Of a DNA stretch of 64,000 bases, positions 47,301 to 59,700 are shown piece after piece. This stretch comes from Volvox africanus (taxonomy: Eukaryota > Chlorophyta > Chlorophyceae > Chlamydomonadales > Volvocaceae), in the NCBI GenBank assembly GCA_030268105.1, contig BSDZ01000021.1:310001-374000 (forward strand), in the 5' to 3' direction. Every line of letters starts with the position of its first letter. The first letter of the stretch is position 1. A program made the translations under genes and the position numbers. Below the pieces are notes generated by a model. The model did not search any database and was not told the DNA's origin. It worked only from the letters and a program-made list of their open reading frames with translations.

Positions 47301-50300
47301 CGGAGTGGTGACGGCCACATTGGTTGCGGGTCTGGTGCTGGTGGCTGCAGGGGTGCCGCTGCTGGCAGCTCCCGGAGGGGCGGTGTACCGTGCTCTTGGG
47401 GTGCTGGTGGCGGGCTCGCCCTGCGCTGTGGTGCTGGTACCGCTGGCCTATGTCTGCGCCATGGCGGCGGTTACACGCCGGGTGCGGGGTGCGGAGTGCG
47501 GAGGTTGTGTGTGCATATGCGCTATCTGTGTCTTACATGGGAGGGGGCGATGCGTGTGCGTATGTCTGTTTTTGTGTTAATGTGTTTTTGGGGTGGGAGC
47601 ATGTGCCGAGGTACCAGGTGCTTATACCGAGTGTGCATTCGCTGCATGTATTTGGGCTAAGGGCTAGAGATGGAGTTGTGGAAATGTGCGAACCGAGTAA
47701 GTGCTGTGGACGGCACTCCAGATATCAGATAGTCCATTATGCGCACACCAAAGCCAGTTTACGAAACCATATCCACAGTTGCGTGAAGAGATTCATGAAT
47801 GATAACCAGATATCAGACATTGACGAACCCACGATCGCGCTACTGCAGGGCGTACTGCTCAAGGGCGCCAGCGCACTGGATGCTTTGGCTGCCTGTACGA
47901 CAGTGGCTCTGGACAAAACCGGCACCCTGACCACAGGGGAGCTCCGCCTCACTGAGGCAACCCTCTTGGATTCACGCCAGCAACTGCCGCAGCCGGAGGC
48001 AGCAACGGAAGGAGCAGCGGCGGCGCCACTATCCCCAAAGCATGGGCGCGACCTGCTGCCGCTGCTGCAGCGGGCGGCGGAGGCGACTGCGGCCGCCAGC
48101 GGTAATGGTGCAGCCGTTGGCGTCAGCCGAAGCATCTCAGTAGGCGAGAGCGTCAGTGGCAGCAGCAGCGAGGGCGAAGGGTGGGAGTGGCTCCAGCAAG
48201 GGCCGCCGGGGCCGCGGGCCGCTGACCCGGAGGCTGAAGAGGAATGGTGGGGCGAGGTGGCAACTCGCTGCGCTGTGGCATTATCGCGGGCCTCCACACA
48301 CCCGGTGTCTCGGGCGGTAGCGCAGGCGGGGCCGGGCCTGGCGCGCGGCGTGTCGGTGGCAGGACTAGAGCAGGTGGGCGAGAAGCGATGCAGGCAGGGT
48401 GATGCAAGGTAGGATGCCCCAAAAGACATTTGCGGGAACTTGATGAGCTTTCTGTGTAGGGTGCTGCCCGGAAAGGAGCTGAATGCGGAGGAAATCCAAA
48501 TCCTGGGAAGCGGGCAGTCGTTGAGGCTCCATTACGGGTCGTACCAGGCTCGATACGCAGTCTCCGTGGCCATGGAGGAGCCAAACGAGCACGCCGGGCC
48601 CTAATGGATTCACCGAGGCCAGTTATGCCGCTGCTGTAATGCCCCTGTTTCTTTTGTCATGTGATGCAGGTTCCTGGATCCGGCGTGCGGGGAGTGTGCA
48701 GCCTCAGAGGCTGCTCCTTTCAGGTGACCTTCGGCTCCCGGGAATTTGCGGAACAGGCCCTGCTAGAGGCAGTCACGTGCAGGAGATTGGGACGCTCTGC
48801 TCCGGCGGCCACGTCTGAGCCAGCGAACGCCGACGCGGCGGAGGCGGAGGCGGAGGCTGCCATTGCACGGTTGCGCACCGTTCTGGTGGGTGATAGTACG
48901 GCCCGGGAGGCAGACATGGCAGTGAAGGCGATCAGCGTGCTGGTCATGACGCCTGTGCCGTCGACCCACGAACCAGATGCCGTCGATGCGAGTGTAGGCG
49001 GTGGCGCCTGGGAAGTCCCACAGATTGCAGTGTTCTCCTTTGAAGACGTAGTGCGCCCCGGCGTGCGAGAGGCGGTTGCAGCGTTGCAGGATGGCAGCTG
49101 GCGGCAGCGGAGCAGCATGGATGAAGCTGTCAAGCGAGCGGGGGCGGCACCATCCGAGTCGGGATCGGCGTTGCGGGTGGTGATGCTGACTGGTGCGTGG
49201 GGCGGTAGGGAGAGGTGACATTCGGAAACACGCGTCAGGTCCGTCTTACGGAAAGCCTGCAGACGCAAACTGCTTGGCCGCAACCGCGAAGGGTTGGGGG
49301 ATGTCATCCCTCCGGCTATATCCTTCCTGGCCCACGGCCCTTGGTTCACGCTTTTCGGGGCTCCAGCTCATGCCGCATCATTCCTCGTCTCCAGTGACCG
49401 TCTTCCGCATAGGTAGGAAACCCCTCCATGGCCGAAGCCTTCCATGGCCCCATGGCATCATCGCATCGGGGACCCCAAAATTGAACTCTGCTGCTGCTTG
49501 CATGACAGCACACGAATGTCGTAAACCCCAACACTGTCGACGGTATCTCCGCACCCCTTAACGTCCCCTCCCCCTACCCCTACCCCTAGGCGATAACCCC
49601 GCGGTGGCGGCCTCTGTGGCCAGTGGACTGTCCATTCCCGACTACCGAGCAGCTATGATGCCGCAGGATAAGCTGCGCTTTGTGCAGGAGGAGCAGCAGC
49701 ACCTGCAGCAACAACGAGCCGGAGGGGAGGGAGGTGGGTTGGGGCAGGAGGAGCATCGGAAGGTGTGCGTCGGACGGCAGTTTGGGTTTTGACTCTGAAA
49801 GGAGCGGGGAAACGGGGGAACGGGGGAGGCGGAGGGAGGCGGAACCCGAGTAACGTGTTGTTTACATTGTGCTCCTGAATGCGGTCCATTGCTCGTCGTC
49901 GCACCAGGTTGGTGGAACGCCATTCTGGGCAGCGTCATGGGATCTGGCGGCAACAGCGGGGCAGTGCTTATGATGGGTGATGGCATAAACGATGCCCCTG
50001 CACTTGCGGCAGCTCATGTGGGGGTGGCGGTGGCCAATTCCCCTCGGGACCTCGTGGCTGCAGCTTCCGACGTGATCGTGCTCAATGGCCAGGGTGCGGC
50101 AGCGCTGCCCTGGCTATTGAGGCAGGCGCACCGCACGCAGGTGGGCCTTACATTGCTTCTGGAGATGGGGATCAGGGGAGTTGTCACGTCATAAGCGATG
50201 CACCAGCCGGACGCGGGACCTGGGGTTTTCATCCTTTGGGGCTTTTCCCCGCGCCGTGCCTCTTGCATGACAGCCGCTTTTGCTTTTCTTTATATGACCT

Positions 50301-51475
50301 AGGAATGATGAGGACTGACTGCAGACAAAGATTCGTCATGAAACTAGGATTCGTAATCGGGTGTCGATTCCGGCTGCCTGCCGTTGCCCGCGATCCCCCC
50401 TTCACTTTGGCGACATTCCTGAGTGTCCCGTATGGCCCTCTCACTCTGATCCCCATCAACCCCTCTCCCTGCCGTCGCACAGTCCGTGGTGCATCAAAAC
50501 TTGACACTGGCACTGGCCTCTATGGCGTTCGCTACATTACCCACCGCGGCCGGCTTCTTCCCATTGTGGCTGGCGGTGCTGCTGCACGAGGGATCCACAT
50601 TGGCTGTAGCCCTTAATAGCCTCAGGCTGCTGCTGCCGGAGGCGGTGGCCGCATCGGGGAACCGCAATGATGATGCGGCTGGTGGTGCAGCCGCAGGGGG
50701 GGCGTTGGGCCCGCGGGCAGTGCTGGCAGAGGTGTGGCGGGGACTGTGTGACCTGGCAGGTCCAGAACCGCATGGCCGCAACCAACACCACCATCACCAT
50801 CACCATGGTCGTGAACATGCTGACAGTCATAGCCACCACCATGGTCATGGCAAGGCAGACGGGCGAGCATGTTGTGGCGGAGGAAATTCATACAGCCATA
50901 TTGATGACCATCCGGATCATCAGCATCAGCATCACGACCACCATCATGTCAACGGTCACAATCACAGCCATGATTGCGACCACGAGGATCAAGGCAACGG
51001 CCGCAATCGTAAGCCCGTGGAAGAGGAAGAGGAAGAGGTAGCGGAGGTGCCCCAGGCTGGGAAAAACCTGCAGTCACAGCAAAAACAGATGTCGGAGACA
51101 CAGACGGCGAAATCCGACAATAGCATACGAGATATAGCGCGCGTGCGCGGGTCTTTGGGCCGTGACGTGTCGGTATCTGCGGCAGCGTGGGCCCCGCATG
51201 TGCACTGTCACGCGCGCTATGGTGCTGCCAGCTCTTGCTGCGGCTGCTCGCACCGCGGCTCTCGTCTGTTGCCGCTGCTGGCGGCAGGTGAAGGCGGTAG
51301 CCTTGGTGCTGAGGCGGTCCATGTCACCGGTGCAGTTCGCCGGCGGCGCCATGTAGCTAGCCGTGTCGGTTCCGGCGTCAGTGTTGGCATTGTCGCCGCC
51401 GCTACGACTGCTGCTTCAGCGGCCACAGCAGCGGCGGCAACGTTCCTGGTCCCTGCGAATGATGTGGGGCAGTAG
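44304..51475 (+). CDS. HMA1: HMA1-type heavy-metal P1B-ATPase, probably of the plastid envelope
   Basis: Exons: 44304-44796, 45290-45528, 45909-45959, 46147-46404, 46818-47024, 47245-47481, 47849-48373, 48670-49192, 49590-49733, 49908-50140 and 50483-51475, giving 1,300 residues with all phases consistent. HMA1 proteins move Zn, Cu or Ca across the chloroplast envelope by ATP hydrolysis. Motifs in order: membrane helices in exon 2; an actuator domain ending in ISGEATP; the ion-site motif SPC at about residue 475, as in HMA1 rather than the CPC of other P1B pumps; phosphorylated Asp in DKTGTLTT at about 517; STHP for nucleotide binding; MLTGD joined across the exon 8/9 junction at about 844; GDGINDAPA at about 915; and final helices with WLAVLLHEGSTLAV. 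His-rich runs lie at about residues 86-137 and 1072-1130, probable metal sensors. At roughly 1,300 residues it is longer than plant HMA1 (about 820). Confidence 0.92.
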
Positions 51476-54400
51476 AAGCGGTGAGAATGTGCCCAGCGAG
51501 AATGTGGCGCAAGCGTGTGAGAGATGCGGCCGCACCGTAAAGGCCGGAGTTTACGAGGGTTCCAAAAACCGCAGCGAAACGGGTTATTGGAAGAATGGGA
51601 AGTAGTAATCGTTTTGCTATTTTTTCTTTGACGCGTATTGTTCTTGGATGTTCTCGTTACATTTACGGAGTTCATATAGAGCCGTTCTGCGGAGCCCTAG
51701 GACTTCGGATGAAGTCACGAGGGCAATGTGGATTAAAGGGGCTAGATTTGTTGGCCAGTCAGTTGGCAGATTGAGTGGCAAGCTTCGGCAACGTGGTAGG
51801 AGAAAAGGAAAGGAGAGGGATTGAGCGTGATCCGGTATGGGGGCACGTCCGTCTGTCGGTTTGTCTATACGTCCGTCAGTCTATCCGTCTGTCGCAGCCG
51901 GCAACTTCGTGAGAAAGTCGCCGGTGTGGCACTATGCTTGGACAATACTATGGTGACCAAGTGTGAACAGATGGCGTGTAGTGATATTGCAACGCTATTA
52001 GCTAGACGACCTCTGAAGTCCAACTTGAACATTCGAAGATACCGCCTCCTCCTCAAGGGATGTCTACGGCAGCCTTCGCGTCCTTCAGTTAAGCGCTTAT
52101 ACGGCTTATCGATGTATTTCGGCCATTTTGACCGACCGGCACAAGCGCCGTCCGGCCGGCCACTGAACTCCATCAGAACAATCACGCGCGATTGGTGTGC
52201 GCCGGCTGGTTGACCACGGCCATTTCGAATACCATACTGTTTTGGGGTGCGCTTGCAGAGCCTCGTGGAAAGGTGCTTCAGACAGATTGGTGGGAACTAT
52301 GTAGTTGTATGTGGCGCGATTATGGAGAGAAGATTAACTGGGGACGGAAAAGCAGGATGGGAAATGCCGTCCTCATGCAGGAATGCCTTGCATAGTTTTT
52401 ATGTACGTTGGTAATCACATGGCTTCCGCATGGACATGAGAACACAGGACCCGCCCGATAGCAGTGATGCTGCTCACTAGTTGCTAATCTGGTCTGCAGT
52501 GCAGCCTCGCGCGCCTAAACCTTTTGATGCTTGCTGCAGAACATACCTCGCCTGGCCGTGGGTCAGATTGTGGACCACTCATTAACATCGGCCCTTCGTT
52601 ATTCACAAAATCCGCATCGAGGTATCGTGGCATCCTGGCCTCGTTCTTCAAAACCAGTTTGCCGACCCCACCCAAGTGTTCTGCATCGTTCCGATGATTT
52701 GGGAACAGCGATATGGAACGGCCCTAATACTGGAAAACCTAAGTATTTGAGACCGTGTTGTCCCAACCACGCAGGCTGTGTCTCGTCCACAGGCCTGCGT
52801 CCGCTTTGGTCATCCAATTCATTATCATCGTGATCAAACTAAATCCGGTCTCACTCCGAAACCAATCCGGATTCCAGCCCTGTCCAATCCATCGCGCGTC
52901 ACCCGCCGCGTAACTGCAACTACGGACAAATTAGTGCATTATCATCCCATATAAAACATCACGTATTGCAGTTTTCATAAACCCTCGTCTGTAACTTAGC
53001 GTTTTGAAACCTCTTGGCGCTACAGTCCTCGCCTGGTTTCCCCTAGGTACAGCGCAGCGCAGCGCCATGTGCATCACCATCGATAGTTTGACCATCGGGA
53101 CGTAGGCCTAAATCAATGCTGTCCTCCGATCGCTTTACCAGGTCATGTAGACCGAGGCAGCGGTCGTGCAAAGCACCAACTTCTATATCCAATTTTAAAC
53201 TCCAACCTTACAGGTGTATTTTGTCAACAACACTGCTGGCTGCTTTAGTGAACCCTACATAGATGGTTAAACGAACTCAGATGTCCAAGGGCAGGCACTT
53301 TTGGCAGTGATATTGACGCATATCTGCCTACGCCACAACGGCGTGGACACTGCCTCGGTTGTTTTATCGTCGTCCCTGTATGCAGGCGGTATGGCTGGCA
53401 CGCGAGGCGCTAAGGGGTGTCACCGTACGAGGCGACCCCCCTCACATTTTCATGTCAAACTTCCAATTATGAGGTTTTAGTTGACATCACGCCGACTACA
53501 GCAACAATGCGGACATATGGACGTACAATGCCCATGCTAACAAAAGCCCAAGACACAACCCCTCCACCATCTCTGTCCAAGGTGTACCGCGCCCACCTCG
53601 ACCTGTGGCTCTTGGCACAGCTGGCACCAAATCCTGCCTCGGTACACAATAACTTCCCACCCCGTTGCGCTGCACGCCATGTGCGACTGCTATATCCCGT
53701 CCGGTCCCTGCACCTAAGCCTTTCCGAAGAATTCTTAGGCCGTGGCGCCCCTCGAAGTTTCACTTGCTCCTTGTGTCTTTCACCACAGGACGCCATACTT
53801 GATGCAGAGATCGCCTTGCTATTTTCAGGTCCTCTGCCTCCATCCACGTCCCCATCAGCCCGGCGGAGACCGCCACGGAAGCTGAGGTGTGGCGCAACAC
53901 CTTGGGACCGCTACGGCTTGCCTCAATACCCGCTAATTGGGCCACGTCATTATGAATCATTGACGACCCGAATCTAATAACTGCTTCCCTACTTGGCAGC
54001 CCGGCCCGCCAACCTGTGTGCTTGCATGTACCGTAAGCCGATATGCACATCTGCATGCGTCCCCCCTTCCCCTGCCTTCACCTGTCTCAGCTGCTGTGAG
54101 CCACTAAACAGAATACTTTCGCCTGCCAACGCATGAACATGATATACCCATTGCATCAGCCTTCTGCCGGACTTTCGTGACCTGACCTAGAGGTCATGAA
54201 CCTACTTACCATGAACCTGCGAAGACAGCTGAACCGTCTGCGATACGTTTCCTCGATTAATAGTTGCTAAGCGTCCTGAGTGAAGGCAGTCTGGTTGAGC
54301 ACACACAAGGACACCCACGCTTACGTGCGCCCGTGCATACATGGTTCCTCATGCAAATAAAGGCGCCATGGCGGTATAGCCGGTGCCACAGCTTCTTCAA

Positions 54401-54993
54401 GGACGCGGTCAAACTTTTCCACATAAAATTGTCATGTCAAGCCAGTCACGTGTCATTATCGTCCACAAAATTCGGCAAAACAGCTCTGCTTGCCTCCCCC
54501 CCTGTGTGACCTCCCCGCAACAGCATCTAGGCCCCTCTTCACCGCGGTAACAGCACCGCCAATACTACCGCCAGGAAAATCGGTAAGTACGCCAACAGTT
54601 CATGACCACATCCGCCGTGATCCATCCACCAATGGCGCTATCTCCCTCCCTGGCCTACGCCAAAGACGTGACTGAGATCTAAGCTGCCGATCGACATCTA
54701 GGAGCAGAAACAGGGCAAAACTGTCCGCCGCAGGAAAGATACCGTTTTCACATAGATCGCGACGATCCTTTGCCGCTGTTGGATTCCGCTGAACCACCCA
54801 AAAAACGACTTCCAAGGAAAAGTCGGAAATTGCCCGAAGAAATTGCTATTCATTGATGCGATCAGGTCCCCGACCTTTTGACCTAATCATTGTAAAACCC
54901 ACAAGCTCCCCTAACAAGGCCAAAAGGAAGAGCTTGGCCCAAAGCCCATCCCATCGCCTGGTCCCCGGCAGGGCGCCATTGTTGGCGTCGCGC
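51476..54993. other. Unassigned region between convergent HMA1-like and SWR1-like genes
   Basis: This should contain both 3' UTRs. A 187-codon open frame at 53417-53977 (+) overlaps open minus-strand frames (53847-53467 and 54056-53760). None shows a motif or a convincing splice pattern, so I do not call a gene. No mobile-element signature seen. Confidence 0.45.
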
Positions 54994-56709
54994 TTACTGG
55001 GGTGGTTGCTGATACTGCCCCATTCCGGATATGGACCCAGGGTATGTGTGTTGTTGCTGCTGCTGTTGTTGCTGCTGCTGCTGCGGCGCCCGCGTGAGGA
55101 AGTGAGACATATGCAGCTGCTGTTGCAGGCTCAAGTGGCTGTGCGGCATCTGTAGATGCTGCTGCTGCTGTTGCTGTTGCTGTTGTTGCTCCTGTTGTTG
55201 TTGCTGTTGTTGTTGCTGTTGTTGTTGCTGTTGTTGTTGCTGTTGTTGTTGCTGCTGCTGCTGGAGCAAATAACTGTACAGCAGTTGCTGCTGCCCTGCA
55301 GACGCGGCCACAGTCGTGGCAGGCTGTGCGTATAGCTGCTGCTGGTGCTGTTTGGGGTCCGGAGGACCTGGCTGCATCGACATCGGCAGCTGCTGCGGCT
55401 GCGGCTGTGACGGTTGCTGCTGTGCGACCCCATACGAGGTGGCCGTTGCCACTGCTGGCGTTGAAGCCGCAGCTGTCAGCGTGCCACCGGCATACTGCGC
55501 GGTCCATGCCGCTATTAAACCTGCCGCCGCTGCCGCCATCGCCGCTGTGGACCCGGCTTGGGCCCCCCCACCCGGTTGACCACCAGCCGCGGCAGCCGCC
55601 GCGCTTTGCTGCGCCAGTCCTAGCGCCACCTGCAGACCCTGCAAATGCGCCTGTGCCTGAGCTTGCACCTGCGCCTGCGCTGCAGCCAGCTGTGCCTGCG
55701 CAGCTAACAGCTGTGCGTGTGTCGGTGACACACTTTGTGAAGACGGGCGAGCTTGAGGTTGCTGTTGCAGCTGTTGCGGCTGCTGTTGCTGCTGCTGTTG
55801 CGGTAACTGCTGCTGTACAGATTGTTGTTGAGGACGCTGTTGCAGCTGCTGTTGTTGGTATAGTTGTAGCTGTGGATGCTGTTGATCCTGCTGCTGGTAT
55901 AGTTGCTGAAGCTGCGGCTGCGGCTGGTGTTGCTGCTGCTGCGGCAGCTGGGTTTGGTACGGCGCAAGTTGAGGATGCATCGCTGAATGCTGCGACTGGA
56001 ATGACGGCAGTGATTGCGGTTGCTGCTGCTGCTGCTGCTGCGGTTGCGGTTGTTGTGGTTGTTGTGGTTGTTGTGGTTGTTGTGGTTGCTGTTGTTGCTG
56101 CTGCTGCTGTTGTTGATGGTGCGGTTGCGGTTGCGGTTGCGGTTGTTGTTGTTGTTGTTGTTGATATTGTTGCTGCTGCTGCTGCTGCAATGCCGGCTGC
56201 ATGGGGTGCTGCTGCGATGGTGGTGCTAGAGGCTGAACCTGGTGGACGGGTTGCTGAATGGAGTACTGAGGTTGCTGCACCGACGGCTGCATGGGGTAGT
56301 GCTGCTGCTGCTGAGGCACCGGCTGCATGAGGTGCTGCAGTGCCTGCTGCTGCTGTTGCTGCAGCGTCGGCTGCATCGGGTGATGCTGCAACGGTTGCTG
56401 AGGTTGTAGGTCCTGCGGCCGCTGTTGAGGCGACGGCTGCACGAGATGTTGTTGATGGTGCTGCGGCACCGGCTGCATCGGGTGCTGGGGCGCCTGCGGC
56501 TGCAGCGACGGCTGCATCGGGTGGTGCTGCTGAAGCTGTTGCTGCAGCGGTGGGGAATGCTGCCGCTGCTGAAAATGCGCCTGCTGCACCATCTGTTGCT
56601 GCACTTGGGGCTGGGGCGCAGCAGGGGGCTGCTGCTGAGGAGGCGACGACACCTGCTGCGGATGCATCAGCGTTCGCTGCTGCGACATTCCTGCGTTTAC
56701 TGCAGGCAT
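54994..56709 (-). repeat. CAG/CAA-rich polyglutamine-coding tract
   Basis: The last exon of the SWR1-like gene codes for many Gln runs, the longest near 55166-55260, in mixed CAG and CAA codons. HPMQP-like and LMQP-like units recur upstream (about 56240-56540), which suggests growth by unit duplication as well as slippage. Confidence 0.85.
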
Positions 56710-59700
56710 CTCACCCTCCCGTCCTTCACCGTCGCCTCCTAGCCCGCCCCCAGGACTCGGAGCACCTTTGCGCCGGTACGGCCGCTTGGCGTCGGTGACT
56801 CCCTCTGTTGCAGACGGAACTGGGTGGCTGGGGGGGACCGGAGTTCAGGGGACCGGGGGGTAGGCATGAATTCAGTTGCTCACGCAGGCGGCATGGGGAT
56901 GAGTTAGACATGATGAGACCGGTTGCTAATTCCTGCGAGAATACGTAGCCACGACATCGGCCCTGGACTAGGGCCAGCGCCGTGAAGGACAACCCAAGTG
57001 CACTAGCTTAAAATCAGGCAGCTGCATTTACCGGCACCGGAGGGAACCCGCCGCCGCCGCCGCAGCAGCAGCAGCAGCAGAAACAGCAACAACAGCAAGG
57101 AGCTAACGACCGCAAACGCCGAAGTCCGCATAGGAAGGTTCCGGAAGCATTGGCAGAAGCCCCTGCCTCCCAGCTCCCAGCCAGCTCAGCTGTTTAGGCG
57201 CACGGGATATCCCACCAACGCAAAGCAGGTTTACCATGCCATTACCCCACTTACGCGGTGAGGTACTGGCTAACCACATCGAAGAGCGCATCCACGTCAG
57301 CGGGGTTTACCATAAGGTCCACAACGGGTGGCGTCAGGCGGGCTGCGCCACGACTGCGGAGGAGTTGCTGCAAAAGGAGGCAAAAGGAGGCGGTGCCGAT
57401 GGGGGCGGGGTCGACAAGGCGCACTGCAGCGAGGGGTAGCTGTAGGATTCGCCTCGTCAACTTGCTAACTTATTCGTTGTGGTTTGGATGGGACGGTATG
57501 CAATGATCCCATACGCCTAAGCCGAGATTTCCCCAAGACATCACAAAATCGTGTCAGTGCCTATCTTTTATGACATCCTTCTGGGTCCCGCGCCGTGCAC
57601 TGCATTACGAGCCTCGCATTCAAGGTGCTGCGGTCCCTTCATCCTATGCCCTTCATCCATCACGGACCAGCCCTCACCTGCAGCATCGACACCAACCCGT
57701 TGGCGCACGGCTGACCGAACAGCAAGTGCTGGGGTCGCAACATGGACGTGACCGAGCTGTTAAGTGTTTGTAGCGCTTCACGGCTCAAGCCATCTACAGC
57801 CCCGCACAGCTTGTCTTTCAGGCCGCTCAGAAGCGCCAAGAAGCTGTTGCTCTGGCCTCCTGTAATCGCCGGCGGCAGGGGTGACCCCACTGACAGGTGG
57901 GACCGGAAGGCCGCCAACAGGTGCGCGAAGCGCATGCGGCAACGCTCCGGGGTGACAGCACCAGGCGCGAGCGGAGGCCCATCGGCGGAGCCAGGCCCAC
58001 CCGCCGCAGTCCGGACGGCTGCCAGCACGCCCTCGTAGACCGCCGCCCAAGGAATACCGCTTAGCGGCGTGGCCGGTGACGGCTGCTGCGAGCGGTCGAT
58101 CACTGTTGCAACCGCACTACAGAGTGCAGGGTCCCAAGCCGGGCTCCATAAAGGCGGCGGCGGAGTGACCAACGCCGGCTCCTCGGGTGCCACCCAGCTG
58201 CCAGAGCCGCGCCCGGAGCCTCCAGCAACCCTGTCGTCAGTGGGCAGGCCGTTCGCGCGTGCTGCAGTGGCAACCGGGCCGACAGGAGTAATGGCAGCGA
58301 CGGCCTGATCGCCTGCGAAGCCGCTACCGACTGGGAAGGCTGACATTGGCACCGCCGTGGCCTTCGTCCGCTTAGGCGCCGCCGCCGCCGTCGCTGCGGC
58401 GGCAGTAGCGCCGTCGTCCTCATCCAGAAAGTCATCTTCCGAATCCTCTGCGTAGCCGCCCACCGGCATGGAGGCACGGCGCTTGCGCAGGCCGACGCCC
58501 GCGGCGCCGTAAAAAGCAGCTGCTTGGTAAGATGCCGAGGCGGTTTCCTTCTCCCGGTCCCGGTCACGCTCCTTGTCCTTGTCCTTTTCTTGGTGGTGAT
58601 GTTGCTGCTGCATCCGCCCTGAACCCGGCGGTCGGCCGCGCTAAAATGGTGGCAGGTGGGCAGAAGAAACTAGGTCATTATCTACAGGTCATTATCTGGT
58701 CATTATCTGCAGGAAGGTCATTATCTGCAGGAAGGTAGCGTGTGGACGCGCATAACCCGGAGGACATCTGTCCGCCTGCTCAACGCGAAAACCCTTACCC
58801 ACGCTGGCAGAATTCCTACAGTCGGGGTTTGGTTCCCCTCCTCCAGCGCCACTTCCGTACGCAAATTCCCCCCCAGACGGTCCCCCAGATGATTGCATGC
58901 AGAGTCTCGAGGCCTAACCCCCCCCCTGCTACACGCCGCCTCTCTTGTTTTCCTACTCTCCTCGCCATCTGATCCCCAGAGCAGGAACCAGATACTAACA
59001 CAAGGCTTACACAAGAACGCACGTCGGCCTGCCTTTCCTTGCTTGCCCTCCCTTTTCCCTTATTGTTGTCATGCGCTTACCCGCTTGGGAGGTGGCTTGC
59101 CCATTGGTGTGCCGTCTGCCCCCACCAGTGCCCCTGAGGCTACCGCCGCTGTCGTTACGGTGCCTCCTGCCGTCAAACCTCCTTCTCCCGGCGGCATCAC
59201 GCCTCCATTCTCTGCCGCCAGCGCCGCCAAACGAGCCATCTCCGCCTCATATGCCGCCTGGGCTGCCGCCTCTGCGGCCTCAGCCTCCTGAGCGGGGTTT
59301 GGTTAGGTTGAATATTGTCAGTGACCGAGCCCACACACAGGAGGGGGATGTGATGCGATTCCGGATATTCAACCGGCTCTCTTCCAGACCTTCACCCGTG
59401 ATAGGGTGCAGGTGCGCATCCATTTCGTGTTTCGTGCGGCTAGTCGGGATAGTGTGAAGGTAGGGGGGAAGGGAGGATAGAGGGGAATAAAAAGGGAGAG
59501 GAAGGAGGAAGGGGAGAGGGGGACGAGTGAACCCGACAATCTTGAAGTTTCGTCACATTCCACAGGAACGAAAGTACTTTTCACGTTAGCACCTACAGGC
59601 GGGTCAGCTGCACGTGTGGCATGGTCAGCCATACCCTCGGATGCATCCATATAAGCAACCGTCTTCCATTCCGAGCCCTCACCTTAAGATGCTCCTCCAC

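Noticed and set aside
48460..48602. Open stretch between HMA1 exons 7 and 8 preceded by tgtgtag
   Set aside because: Exon 47849-48373 joins 48670-49192 in phase 0 and gives the expected family sequence. Including this stretch would disturb it.
53417..53977. 187-codon plus-strand ORF as a single-exon gene
   Set aside because: There is no recognisable domain, the opposite strand is also open, and codon use looks random. I left it uncalled.
55326..56330. 334-codon plus-strand ORF rich in Ala and Val
   Set aside because: It is the antisense shadow of the Gln-coding CAG/CAA exon of the SWR1-like gene.
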